A DNA stretch of 64,000 nucleotides from Lacrimispora sp. BS-2. GTDB taxonomy: Bacteria; Bacillota; Clostridia; Lachnospirales; Lachnospiraceae. The stretch's first letter is position 1; every line of letters starts with the position of its first letter. The notes beneath the pieces were generated by a model. That model made no database searches. It saw only the letters and a list, made by a program, of their open reading frames with translations, and was not told the origin of the DNA. Shown one piece after another: positions 1 to 7,991 of this stretch. Position numbers and translations under genes: made by a program. Location of the stretch: positions 2,666,001-2,730,000 of the forward strand of contig NZ_CP157940.1 of assembly GCF_040207125.1 (NCBI RefSeq). Direction: 5' to 3'.

Positions 1-44
1 ATTAATTTTTGCTGTTAATTAGTGAAAAATTCCCGCTTTCATTG

Positions 45-64
45 TAACTTATGCGCATAAGTTA
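45..64. promoter_or_regulatory. Perfect 20-bp palindrome, probable LacI-family operator 1
   Basis: The half-site TAACTTATGC is followed directly by its exact reverse complement, so the centre is a CpG step. CpG-centred palindromes are the known operator type of LacI-family repressors, and a LacI-family gene lies 300 bp away. The site sits just downstream of a possible leftward promoter (72-103), where a bound repressor would block transcription of a gene beyond the left edge. Operator role is inferred. Confidence 0.65.
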
Positions 65-71
65 TTTGTAC

Positions 72-103
72 ATTATATTATCATCTCTCAGGCAAGTTAT
101 CAA
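72..103 (-). promoter_or_regulatory. Possible leftward promoter off the window edge
   Basis: On the minus strand TTGATA (103-98) is followed by TAATAT (80-75) after 17 nt, with a perfect TATAAT at 77-72 that is 20 nt from the same -35. Spacing is therefore ambiguous. It would drive a gene lying before position 1, with operator 1 close to its start point. Confidence 0.35.
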
Positions 104-184
104 GTGTTTTTTTCTTTTTTTTATAAAAAAATGGATATTACCAGATTCCTAAGCCTAAGATCTGTAAATCAAACAGTCATTCAT

Positions 185-202
185 TACTTATACGCATAAG
201 CT
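185..202. promoter_or_regulatory. Imperfect copy of the LacI-type palindrome, operator 2
   Basis: CTTATAC (187-193) meets GCATAAG (194-200), the same core as the 45-64 palindrome with one mismatch and again a central CpG. The two sites are about 139 bp apart centre to centre, a distance compatible with repression by looping. The stretch 203-301 between this site and the lacI-type gene's terminator shows no gene. Confidence 0.5.
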
Positions 203-301
203 GCTCCGTAAATGTAGATGTCTAAGGTATACTTCACCGAAAAATCACAACCTGCTGACAGCTCTGCCGCCGTTACTACGGGCACTTGCCTGCCTATAAA
301 A

Positions 302-348
302 CAAGGAAGCCTTACTCCCGCCCCTTTCGGGAAAGTAAGACTTCCTTG
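302..348 (-). terminator. Terminator of the LacI-family gene
   Basis: Arms CAAGGAAG (302-309) and CTTCCTTG (341-348), extended inward by CTTACT/AGTAAG and CCCG/CGGG, form a long hairpin 10 nt past the stop codon. Read on the minus strand it is followed by TTTTATAGG, a short U-tract. Confidence 0.75.
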
Positions 349-358
349 ATATGCCATA

Positions 359-1375
359 CTATCTTATTTCCTTTACAGAATTTCTTTCCACAAGAGAAAC
401 AGGAAGCTGTTCAAACTTGTCTCCATAATCCTCTTTACGGATCATATGAAACAGCTTTTCAACTGCAAGCCCGCCCTTCCTGGTAACATCCTGGTGAACG
501 GTGGTCAGTGCCGGCCTAACCATCCGGCTGTAAACATTATCATCAAATCCCACCACAGATAAATCTTCCGGTATCTTAAGCCCATGATCCTGCAAATAAT
601 TCATGATATTGGCCGCATAGTAATCGGAGGCGCATACAAAGGCGGTAAAATCCCCTGCCCTGCGGTATACATCGGCTAAAAGCAGAGACATATCCGAGCC
701 ATTGGGTTCCAGCATGATAAAATCTTCTTCCTCATAAGGAAGCCCTGCTTCCATAATTGCCGCCTTATATCCCTTAAACCGCTGATAGTCTACTCCCACA
801 CAGTTATCCGCAAGAAAAGCAATCTTTTGATGGCCTTTGCGAATGAGGTATTCCGTTATTTCATAGCCTCCCCGTTGGTCATCTACCCCAACATTGACAT
901 ATTCAAAAATCGAATCATCAAAATAGCAGTCAATAAAGACCATGGGCTTTTTTACCTTTTGTTTCAGAAGAATTCCATCCGCCCTCTGCATTCCCAACAG
1001 GATAAGGCCATCAACATTCCAACTGGCAACCGAATTTATTATTTCAGTGACATCATCAGAAATATACACCATGGTAAAGTATCCTCTTGCCCTGACAAAG
1101 CTTTCAACAGCTCCGGTCAGTTCTCCTGCAAAGGGATCCTTCATAAAGTTATCATATTTGTCACGGTTTGTTCTCATAGCCAGTCCAATAATGCCAGATT
1201 GGTTTCTGGCAAGATTCCTGGCATTAATATTGGGAACATAATCATATTCTTCGATCAGCCGTTTTACCTTTTCCACCATGGCAGGAGAAACCTCGCCTGT
1301 TTTTCCATGAATGACATTAGACACCGTGGTCGTACTGGTTCCAAGCATTTCCGCCATTTTTTTAATAGTAATCAT
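359..1375 (-). CDS. LacI/GalR-family transcriptional regulator
   Basis: The 338-aa product has the family layout. An N-terminal helix-turn-helix lies at about residues 2-23 (IKKMAEMLGTSTTTVSNVI), the hinge-helix region ends near residue 55 (NINARNLARNQSG), and a periplasmic-binding-protein-like sensor domain fills the rest, including VVGFDDN near residue 285. I chose the ATG at 1375 because AAGGAG lies 6 nt upstream and the helix-turn-helix starts there; a start at 1420 adds 15 residues foreign to the family. Such proteins are cytosolic sugar- or nucleoside-responsive repressors. The ligand is unknown. Two CpG-centred palindromes at 45-64 and 185-202 suggest that it controls an operon to the left of the window. 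Confidence 0.92.
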   Translation of the reverse strand: MITIKKMAEMLGTSTTTVSNVIHGKTGEVSPAMVEKVKRLIEEYDYVPNINARNLARNQSGIIGLAMRTNRDKYDNFMKDPFAGELTGAVESFVRARGYFTMVYISDDVTEIINSVASWNVDGLILLGMQRADGILLKQKVKKPMVFIDCYFDDSIFEYVNVGVDDQRGGYEITEYLIRKGHQKIAFLADNCVGVDYQRFKGYKAAIMEAGLPYEEEDFIMLEPNGSDMSLLLADVYRRAGDFTAFVCASDYYAANIMNYLQDHGLKIPEDLSVVGFDDNVYSRMVRPALTTVHQDVTRKGGLAVEKLFHMIRKEDYGDKFEQLPVSLVERNSVKEIR

Positions 1376-1567
1376 ACCATTCTCCTTAAATTTCCAGTAA
1401 TGGCCATGATCAGATACCATTACGAATTTCCTCTAATCATTTTATTACTACTCTATTAAATATGCAAGTACCAGATGACCAAAGCTTTTGCTCCAGGGAT
1501 CTTGTTGGTAAATAGGTACAACTTTTAAAAATTCTGTTGCATTTCATTTTAAATCATTGTACTGTGA

Positions 1568-1792
1568 AAAAGGACCGGCCCGGATGTGCATCATGGCAGC
1601 ATTGCCGGAGGAAAGTATGGTGTTTTTACCATAGACCACACAGCCGAAGCAATGAAGCAGGCATGGGGAGCGGTTTTCCAGCAGCTTTTTACAGAAAACC
1701 ATGTTCCTGACCCTTCGCGGCCGGTTTTAGAACGATACAAGGCCGAGCTGTTAGAGCGGCATCTTTGTGAAATCTGTATCCCTATTCAATAA
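1568..1792 (+). pseudogene. C-terminal remnant of a GyrI-like/AraC-type effector-binding protein
   Basis: An open frame bounded upstream by a stop at 1565-1567 encodes about 74 residues with the end pattern of the GyrI-like (bacterial activator effector-binding) domain: GGKYGVFT, then a helix with QAWGAVFQQLF, then RPVLERY and CEICIPI at the very end. Intact domains have about 155 residues and usually follow an AraC helix-turn-helix; both are missing here. No convincing ribosome site precedes the GTG at 1586. I read it as a decayed gene. A small stand-alone GyrI protein is less likely because half the domain is absent. The flanks 1376-1567 and 1793-1869 hold no gene. Confidence 0.55.
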
Positions 1793-1869
1793 CCCCCCAA
1801 TGCAGGTCCTGATTTAAATTTTACATTGTCAGCCTTGTTGCACTGAATCAGGAAATAGAAAAAGAAAAA

Positions 1870-1893
1870 GGCGAAGCCTGAAAAGACTTCGCC
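1870..1893 (-). terminator. Terminator of the sugar-phosphate operon
   Basis: GGCGAAG (1870-1876) pairs with CTTCGCC (1887-1893) around a 10-nt loop. On the minus strand the hairpin is followed by TTTTTCTTTTTC. It lies 13 nt past the stop of the transaldolase-like gene. Confidence 0.85.
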
Positions 1894-1905
1894 TGAAACA
1901 ACTGA

Positions 1906-2559
1906 TTATTCTCCAAATACTGCCTTATAATCCGCCTTGAATTTCTCAATTCCCTGATCAGTCAGCGGGTGCTTTACCATCTGAATCAGTACACTGTAAG
2001 GTACGGTAGCAATGTCCGCTCCTGCCTTTGCACAGTCAATGACATGGATCGGGTTGCGGACGCTGGCTGCAATGATTTCTGTCTCAATTCCGTGTTCCAT
2101 GAAAATATCCATGATATCACGAATCAAATCAATACCCGGCATGGAAATATCATCCAGACGGCCTAAAAACGGTGAAACGTAGGTCGCACCTGCGCGGGCA
2201 GCCAAAAGCGCCTGAGCGGAAGAAAATACCAGTGTCACATTGGTCTTAATTCCTTCTGCGTTCAACACCTTAACGGCTTTCAGCCCTTCCACGGTCATAG
2301 GGATCTTTACAACCATATTGGGATGGATCGCTGCAATTTCACGGCCTTCTGCGATCATGCCTTCTGCATCTTCGGTCGTCGCTTTTACCTCTCCGCTGAT
2401 GGGCCCGTCCACGATGGATGTGATTTCTTTGATGACTTCCACAAAATCCCGTCCCTCTTTGGCAATCAGGGAAGGATTGGTGGTAACACCACAGATAATT
2501 CCCATGTCGTTTGCTTTCTTTACATCTTCCGTATTTGCTGTATCAATAAAAAATCTCAT
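1906..2559 (-). CDS. fsa: Transaldolase-like fructose-6-phosphate aldolase
   Basis: The 217-aa protein has the length and motifs of the short TalC/FSA subgroup of class I aldolases. It begins MRFFIDTAN, has [14 protein letters not shown] near residues 24-37, and carries the Schiff-base lysine in VVKIPMT near residue 85. This family either transfers dihydroxyacetone units (transaldolase) or cleaves fructose 6-phosphate to dihydroxyacetone and glyceraldehyde 3-phosphate; short clostridial members are often annotated as either, and the sequence does not decide. AAGGAG precedes the ATG. It follows the RpiB-like gene on the same strand after 88 nt, so both probably act in pentose or rare-sugar phosphate conversion in the cytosol. 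Confidence 0.9.
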   Translation of the reverse strand: MRFFIDTANTEDVKKANDMGIICGVTTNPSLIAKEGRDFVEVIKEITSIVDGPISGEVKATTEDAEGMIAEGREIAAIHPNMVVKIPMTVEGLKAVKVLNAEGIKTNVTLVFSSAQALLAARAGATYVSPFLGRLDDISMPGIDLIRDIMDIFMEHGIETEIIAASVRNPIHVIDCAKAGADIATVPYSVLIQMVKHPLTDQGIEKFKADYKAVFGE

Positions 2560-2647
2560 AGCACTTCTCCTTAAATATTTATTTGTTAATAATTAATAAC
2601 CAGCTTTGAAAATTCAATTTTCTCCCCATTAAAGCTTAAGGTGCCTC

Positions 2648-3286
2648 CTATGCCAGCAGGCTCTTTACATATTCGGCAATGGATTCATCCTTGCAGTTTG
2701 CGAAGAACAGCTCGCCAAACTTCTCGCCGCCAACGGCTCCCTTCACCAACTCCTGGTCAAGTCCCCTTAAGCAGGTCAGGATATCCTTTAAGTTATTTTC
2801 TCTTACCACATCTAAGATTTTCTTATTTCTCTGCTCCGGAATGGCCCTCTCTCTTGGGTAGCCCTGTCCGCTTGCTTCAGAGAATAACTTTTCAAATGTA
2901 TATTCCAAATTCAGCTCTGCTCCCCAGCCAAAGCCCTTTGCAAACGGCATGGAGATTGCATTGCCGTCGTTGATCTGTGCAAACATGTAGCCGTCGCTTG
3001 GATCACACACATGGCCGCAGATTACGCCCGGGAAGCTGTTTAAAGCCAGCATGGCACCTTCTCCGGTTCCGCATCCGGTAACCACATAATCCGCTGCACC
3101 GGAGTTTAAAAGAATGGCCGCAAGGATTCCGTTCTGTACATAGGTCAGGGAATTGCTGTCCTCCGGGGAATACATGCCATAATTATCCACCACATAACCC
3201 TTTGAATCTGCAACCTTCTTTAAGCTGTTGTAAATCAATTCATTCTTAGCCGCCTGGCTGTTCTCATTAATTAATGCGATTCTCAT
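2648..3286 (-). CDS. RpiB/LacA/LacB-family sugar-phosphate isomerase
   Basis: The 212-aa protein matches the RpiB fold family: an N-terminal MRIALINENSQA strand-loop, and the signature TGCGTGEGAM near residues 70-80, in which the cysteine is the catalytic base in known RpiB enzymes. The protein is about 60 residues longer than classical RpiB (about 150), as in a subgroup of larger COG0698 proteins whose substrates are not firmly known. The ATG at 3286 is preceded by AAAAGGAGTG. It is the first gene of a two-gene unit with the transaldolase-like aldolase and has a good promoter at 3461-3489. Isomerisation of a pentose or hexose phosphate is a family-based inference. Confidence 0.8.
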   Translation of the reverse strand: MRIALINENSQAAKNELIYNSLKKVADSKGYVVDNYGMYSPEDSNSLTYVQNGILAAILLNSGAADYVVTGCGTGEGAMLALNSFPGVICGHVCDPSDGYMFAQINDGNAISMPFAKGFGWGAELNLEYTFEKLFSEASGQGYPRERAIPEQRNKKILDVVRENNLKDILTCLRGLDQELVKGAVGGEKFGELFFANCKDESIAEYVKSLLA

Positions 3287-3460
3287 GCTTCCAACACTCC
3301 TTTTATCTTATATACCTGTTTCTCACTCAGTCCGTATTCCCAGGAAGCTCTTCCGGTTTTCCGGACTGGCTGAATCGGTCCTGTACACCGATCTTCGCCA
3401 AGCAGATATTCGCAATCCGCTCTGCTGCTTGATTCGGTTAAATATTATGTTACACTTAAC

Positions 3461-3489
3461 AGCATATTTTAAAATCCACTTCCTGTCAA
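3461..3489 (-). promoter_or_regulatory. Sigma-A type promoter for the RpiB/transaldolase unit
   Basis: On the minus strand a perfect TTGACA (3489-3484) is followed after 17 nt by TATGCT (3466-3461). Transcription would start about 165 nt upstream of the RpiB-like start codon, leaving a leader in which I see no recognised riboswitch. Confidence 0.6.
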
Positions 3490-3721
3490 TAGGCTTAATG
3501 GTATACTTATTGACTAATGCAATGAGTATCTGTCTTTACCAGAGAAATTTCTCCGGGCAGATGTCCTCCCACTTTCTCTTTTACAAGGGCTGTCATTGGA
3601 TTATTCATGGTATAGCCTTTTGGATTGTTTTTGCCTTTTTCCAGTCGCCCTTGTGGGGATAGATGAAAAATACAAAGCTGTGGTGTTCCTTACTGGGATC
3701 TAATCTGCCCCCATCTATCCG
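3490..3721. other. Intergenic stretch with a long-loop inverted repeat
   Basis: Between the promoter at 3461-3489 and the end of the ABC ATPase gene there is no gene. GGATAGATG (3657-3665) pairs with CATCTATCC (3712-3720) across a 46-nt loop, directly after the ATPase stop codon. On the minus strand a TATTTTT run lies inside the loop just before the second arm. It may be the transcript end of the nitrogenase-like operon, but it is not a classical terminator. Confidence 0.35.
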
Positions 3722-4516
3722 TCAGGTCAACGCCAGGGCGGTTACGGATTTAAACCGATGCCCTTCTTCTTCAATTTCACTGATCAGGACCTTTACTCCA
3801 AATGCCTCTTCCATATGCTCTTTTGTCACCACTTCATCCACTTTGCCAAATATGCTTTTTCCGCTGCGGTTCAAAATCAATGCCTTATCGGATATCTTCA
3901 ATGCGTGTGCCGGATAATGGGTATTAAAAATACAGGATATGTTCTTTTCATCGGCCAGGCGCCGGATGGTATCCAGAATAATCAGCTGGTTTTTAAAGTC
4001 CAGATTGCTCTCCGGCTCGTCCAGCACAAGAATCCGGGGTTTCGCAGTCAGAGCCCGGGCAATCAAGACCATCTGCAGCTCTCCGCCGCTGATCCGGCTC
4101 ACCAGCTTTCCTCTCAGATAATCAATTCCAACACTCCGGATGGCCTCATCGGCTATTTCCACATCCATCGTTTTCGGACGGCTGAAATTTCCGATATGGG
4201 CACTGCGCCCCATTAAAACCATCTCTTCCACCGTATAGGAAAAAAGGGACGCCTTTGCCTGGGGGACATAGGCGATGGTCTGCCAGACATCTTTTACAGA
4301 CATATCTGTCAAACACGTTCCATCCAGATAGCTTCCCCCTGATTTCCATTTCAGCAGTCCCATCATATTGCGAAGCAGTGTGGTTTTTCCTACACCGTTA
4401 GGCCCCAGGATCGACAGTACCTCTCCATCCTGAAGCCGGAATGTGATTTCCTTAAGAATTTCTTCCCCTGCCTTATATCCAAAGCATCCTTTCTTTACTT
4501 CAAAAATCACAGCCAT
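3722..4516 (-). CDS. FecE/BtuD-type ABC importer ATPase
   Basis: The 264-aa cytosolic ATPase would energise uptake through the adjacent FecCD-type permease. Visible motifs are Walker A GPNGVGKT (38-45), a Q-loop near YVPQAK (85), signature ISGGE (142-146, glutamate in place of the usual final glutamine), Walker B ILVLDEP (162-168) and the switch histidine in NTHYPAHAL. Its start overlaps the permease end by 10 nt, so the two are translationally coupled. The family (COG1120) serves iron-siderophore, haem, corrinoid and metal-chelate importers. Here the importer follows a nitrogenase-like enzyme in one operon, which suggests delivery of its metal, cofactor precursor or substrate; that link is inference. 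Confidence 0.9.
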   Translation of the reverse strand: MAVIFEVKKGCFGYKAGEEILKEITFRLQDGEVLSILGPNGVGKTTLLRNMMGLLKWKSGGSYLDGTCLTDMSVKDVWQTIAYVPQAKASLFSYTVEEMVLMGRSAHIGNFSRPKTMDVEIADEAIRSVGIDYLRGKLVSRISGGELQMVLIARALTAKPRILVLDEPESNLDFKNQLIILDTIRRLADEKNISCIFNTHYPAHALKISDKALILNRSGKSIFGKVDEVVTKEHMEEAFGVKVLISEIEEEGHRFKSVTALALT

Positions 4517-5523
4517 CCTCCTCCTGTCTTTCTCAGCAATAAAATAAACACCGGTGCTCCGATTACTGCCGTCAGGATTGACAGGGGAATTTCAGCAGTC
4601 GTTGCAGCCCTGGCAGTCGTATCCATAACCAGCATAAATATTGCTCCCAGGCTGATGCTGGCCGGAATGACCCGCTCGTTATTGCTCCCAAACAGCATCC
4701 GGACCCCATGGGGAATTAACAGCCCCACCCACTCAATCCGTCCACACATGGAAGCACAGGATGCAGTGATCAATGCTGCTGAAAGAATAATGATAATGCG
4801 AAGTTTTTTCAAGTCAATTCCCATTGATCTTGCTTCATCTTCAGACATTGACAGGATATTTAACCGCCAGCGCAGCAGATAGATCATCAGAATTCCCCCG
4901 CAGACCAGGGGACCGCCGATAGCCAGACTCTTATAGGTAATTCCAGCCATACTTCCTAACAGCCAGTAGGTAATGGTCGGCAGCTGAGACTCCGGATCAG
5001 CTACATATTTAATCAGCGATACCAGCGAAGTGAAAAGAGAAGAAACCGCAATTCCCGCCAGAATAATCATAAACGTGGAAGACTGACCTTTTACCTTGCT
5101 GATGGAATAGGTAAGCATAATTGCAATCAGGCCAAATACCAGGGCCACCAGCTGAACCCATAAAAGGCTGTCCGAAAACAAAAGAGCCAGTGCCGCACCA
5201 AAACATGCTCCCTGTGCCACTCCCAGGGTATCGGGAGTCGCCAGTGCATTGGAAAATAAAGGCTGAAAGGCTGCTCCAGAGACAGCCAGCCCTGCTCCGC
5301 AAAGAACTGCCAGAATGATTCTCGGCAGCCGGATATTGAATACAACGCTATATGCCTGAGGCTCGATTGCATCTTTTCCGGAAACCGCATAGGTATATAA
5401 CAGTTTACAGATATCGGCCAGGTTAAAGGAATATCGTCCGATGCCCAGACAGATCAGGGCAGTTAATACCGGAGCCAGGATCAGTAAAATCCTGGTTCCG
5501 GCTCCATATCGTTTCATCAGCAT
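4507..5523 (-). CDS. FecCD-family ABC importer permease
   Basis: The 338-aa membrane protein has about ten hydrophobic segments and the family hallmarks: RLPRIILAVLCGAGLAVSGAAFQ near residues 68-90, DTLGVAQGACFGAALAL, and the C-terminal GLLIPHGVRMLFG and EIPLSILTAVIGAPVFILLL regions. It fits BtuC/FecCD type II importers, which move siderophores, haem, vitamin B12 or related chelates. The start codon at 5523 overlaps the environment of the binding-protein stop (TAA at 5528-5526) and has CGGAG upstream. A single permease gene implies a homodimer. The cargo cannot be read from sequence. Confidence 0.92.
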   Translation of the reverse strand: MLMKRYGAGTRILLILAPVLTALICLGIGRYSFNLADICKLLYTYAVSGKDAIEPQAYSVVFNIRLPRIILAVLCGAGLAVSGAAFQPLFSNALATPDTLGVAQGACFGAALALLFSDSLLWVQLVALVFGLIAIMLTYSISKVKGQSSTFMIILAGIAVSSLFTSLVSLIKYVADPESQLPTITYWLLGSMAGITYKSLAIGGPLVCGGILMIYLLRWRLNILSMSEDEARSMGIDLKKLRIIIILSAALITASCASMCGRIEWVGLLIPHGVRMLFGSNNERVIPASISLGAIFMLVMDTTARAATTAEIPLSILTAVIGAPVFILLLRKTGGGWL

Positions 5524-5525
5524 GT

Positions 5526-6722
5526 TTATACTCCGTCTGCTGCTTCACGGGGAGGATTGAATATGCCTTCTACTTCCTCATCCGTCAGCTCCACATTATA
5601 AAATTTCAGATAGAAATCTTTAATTGTCTGGTTCAAATCAAGATCTGCAAAAGCTTCCGGATGATTTTTCTGGGCCATCCAGTAAAGACACAGAGAAGAA
5701 TCAGATGACGGCGGGAACCAGCGGTACATTCCCAGAGGGAATTTATAAACTTTCTTTTCCCGTACTGCCTTAACCGGACTCCAGTCAAATCCTTCGATGC
5801 TGTTGTCATAGAAGTCCTGAGGCAGGTAAGGACTGAAGTTGGTTACATAGATAATATCCGGATCCCACTCATAGATCTGCTCCATGGTCAGATCCACGCC
5901 TGACCCCGGAATATCCTTTGATACGCTGACAGCTCCGGTGGCGTCGCACCAGTACTGACCGAAGAACTGGTTGCCGGAGGTCTGGAATACCCCGTCTTTA
6001 TAATGATAAATAATCATTACTTTCGGTTTATCTTCCTCTTTTACATCTTTTAGCCGTTTTTCAATATCAGCGGCCGCTTCACGTCCGTAATCAGTAATAC
6101 CGGCTACTTTATCCGGCTCATCAAATACTTCTCCCAACAGCTCAACCCATTTGTTTACAGTTTCCACCGTATTAAACCCGGCAATGGAAGTACTGAAGCC
6201 AACCACCGGAATACCGGTCTTTAACAGAACTTCCCTTTCTTTTGCATTATTGGCGTTACAAAAGATCACATCAGGCTTCAGCTTAATGAGTTCTTCCACA
6301 TTGACCTCGCCGCCCTGAATAAAGGAGGTATCCACATCCTTTAATTCCGGAGCCACCTTCATTAACAGAGAATGCTCTGCCGCACTTTTAGAAGCAGGAT
6401 GCATGCCCACCAATTTGGCGCCTGAGCCCTGATACAATGCATAAACCGACGGCAGCGGCCATAAGGACGCAATGGCCACACGCTTAATATTAACCGGAAT
6501 AACCACCTCATTGCCGCCATGGTCAAGGATGGTCTTGGTCTCGCCGGCTGCCGGTGCAGATTCTTCCTTTTCCCCGGCCTCCGTTTTGTCTTCCGCTGAC
6601 GCTGCCTCTGTACCGGCTGCGGTTGCCGGAGCCTCTGTGGAGGCTGTCTTGGCCGTACAACCGGATAATAAAGCCAGACACAGAGCCATGCTCAATACAC
6701 GCGTTACTGTCTTTTTCATCAT
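5526..6722 (-). CDS. Lipoprotein metal-chelate/tetrapyrrole-type binding protein (FecB-like)
   Basis: The 398-aa product starts with a lipoprotein signal ending in LALLSGC (cysteine 22), followed by a low-complexity Ala/Glu/Thr linker to about residue 62 and then a two-lobed FecB/BtuF-type domain: DHGGNEVVIPVNIKRVAIAS, KPDVIFCNA, WDPDIIYVTNF and a C-terminal YRWFPPSSDSSLCLYWMAQ stretch. It would capture substrate outside the membrane and pass it to the FecCD permease. GGGAG lies 7 nt ahead of the first of two adjacent ATG codons (6722 and 6719). It is the fourth gene from the NifH-like gene in the same direction, after a 102-nt gap holding a hairpin at 6746-6800. Related clostridial proteins are annotated as iron, cobalamin or haem binders; none of these is proven here. 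Confidence 0.88.
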   Translation of the reverse strand: MMKKTVTRVLSMALCLALLSGCTAKTASTEAPATAAGTEAASAEDKTEAGEKEESAPAAGETKTILDHGGNEVVIPVNIKRVAIASLWPLPSVYALYQGSGAKLVGMHPASKSAAEHSLLMKVAPELKDVDTSFIQGGEVNVEELIKLKPDVIFCNANNAKEREVLLKTGIPVVGFSTSIAGFNTVETVNKWVELLGEVFDEPDKVAGITDYGREAAADIEKRLKDVKEEDKPKVMIIYHYKDGVFQTSGNQFFGQYWCDATGAVSVSKDIPGSGVDLTMEQIYEWDPDIIYVTNFSPYLPQDFYDNSIEGFDWSPVKAVREKKVYKFPLGMYRWFPPSSDSSLCLYWMAQKNHPEAFADLDLNQTIKDFYLKFYNVELTDEEVEGIFNPPREAADGV

Positions 6723-6745
6723 TTCATTTCTCCCTTCTTCATATC

Positions 6746-6800
6746 ATGAGCCTGCGGTTCCTGACCGGCATTCCCTGCTTGTGACCATGAGCAGGCTCAT
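6746..6800 (-). other. Intercistronic hairpin between enzyme and importer genes
   Basis: ATGAGCCTGC (6746-6755) pairs perfectly with GCAGGCTCAT (6791-6800) across 35 nt. No U-tract follows on the minus strand, so it is more likely a processing or mRNA-stability element that sets different levels for enzyme and transporter than a full terminator. Confidence 0.45.
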
Positions 6801-6824
6801 CTTCGCTCTCTTTTGCTCATTCTA

Positions 6825-7991
6825 TCATTGGAAGCCGAATAAGCTTCCGCTCAATCGTTCTCCCATCAGCTGGGGTGCATGATCCCAGCAGATCTTGCTG
6901 GAAACAGCCACATGGGGCAGCTCGATGAACCGTACCCTTTCTTTTTCCCGGATCAGCTGCCGGATCAGCGGATCAGCTATAATTGTGTGATATCTTCCAC
7001 TGTTCACCAGTTTTCTGATATCACTCTCACTGTTCAGCGCAAGGCTGTCCTGCCGGTACACTCCCTGTGTTCCGCCAAATAAAACCGCCGTCTGAATTCC
7101 CCCTATTCCCCTCTCTTCACGAAAGTGAAATGCCAGCGACCGGATCAGAACCTCTTCACCGATGATCAAAACCTGACTGGTTTCTTCTGCCGCCGTTTCC
7201 AATACCCTTTCCCGTTTATCTGCCATTGTTTCTTTTAACATTACCGCCAGACGGTCGGCCGCCAGTTCCCCAGCCGGCACTCCCACCACGTAAGGAATTT
7301 GATACCTTTTTTTCATATATTCTGCCAGACCCAGGCCGCTCTTTGATACTACCAGGTTTACACTGGCTGACGGTGCCTGGCAAGCCTTGTGGAAATCAGA
7401 TACCATAGAAAAATCCGCCTGAATTGTAAAGCCCCGCTTCTCCATTTCACCGATTAAGTCATCCGCATTGCTGTTGTTGGAGAAATCAAGGGGGGTCAGC
7501 CCAAGAATATTGATCCTGTCCCCAGACGGGCGAACCGCCTGAGGCAGCGGAAAGAACTTTTTCGCAAAAGCTATGTAAGCATCCGAAACCCCTTTATCAT
7601 AGTAATGCAAACCGGTTGTGGCCAGTCCCATGGAAGGAATTCCGGTACGTTCTTCCAGCTCTGCCGCAATCCCTTCCAGATCTGTACCAATAACCATGGG
7701 AACAGGACTTCCCAGAAAGCAGAGGAAATTCGGCTTTAAATCATTTGCGGCGTTTTCTATCTTTTGTATAAATTTTTCATCATTGCCAAGAATCGCATCC
7801 ATTTCCCTGAGTCCTGAGCAGTACACCAGACTGTGGGAATCATACCATCTTGGTTCATCATAACCGGTATAATTTCCTGTGCAGCCGGACGCATCATGAA
7901 TCACCAGCAAGCCTCCAAATGCAAACAGCGCGGAGCATACACCGGAATAGTCAGGAGCAAACGGAGGCAGTTGTATCGAAAGTTTATGCAT
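6825..7991 (-). CDS. Nitrogenase-like component 1, NifK/BchB-like subunit
   Basis: The 388-aa protein belongs to the nitrogenase component 1 superfamily but is much shorter than NifK (about 520). It keeps three cysteines placed like the NifK P-cluster ligands: C19 in YSGVCSALFAF, C37 in ASGCTGNYTGY and C91 in FLCFLGSPVPMVIGTDL. An extra cysteine is at 58. The C-terminal half shows the repeated Rossmann-like segments, with ILGLTPLDFSNN, VVGVPAG and AVLFGGTQG. Its ATG overlaps the stop of the NifD-like gene (TAATG), so the subunits are translated together. By analogy with BchNB, CfbD or NifDK, the pair would hold an Fe-S cluster fed by the NifH-like protein and reduce a substrate. Which substrate is unknown. 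Confidence 0.82.
   Translation of the reverse strand: MHKLSIQLPPFAPDYSGVCSALFAFGGLLVIHDASGCTGNYTGYDEPRWYDSHSLVYCSGLREMDAILGNDEKFIQKIENAANDLKPNFLCFLGSPVPMVIGTDLEGIAAELEERTGIPSMGLATTGLHYYDKGVSDAYIAFAKKFFPLPQAVRPSGDRINILGLTPLDFSNNSNADDLIGEMEKRGFTIQADFSMVSDFHKACQAPSASVNLVVSKSGLGLAEYMKKRYQIPYVVGVPAGELAADRLAVMLKETMADKRERVLETAAEETSQVLIIGEEVLIRSLAFHFREERGIGGIQTAVLFGGTQGVYRQDSLALNSESDIRKLVNSGRYHTIIADPLIRQLIREKERVRFIELPHVAVSSKICWDHAPQLMGERLSGSLFGFQ

Noticed and set aside
3285..3662. Open frame of 125 codons on the plus strand in the gap between the RpiB-like and ABC ATPase genes.
   Set aside because: No ribosome site, unusual composition and no recognisable motif; a leftward promoter lies inside it.
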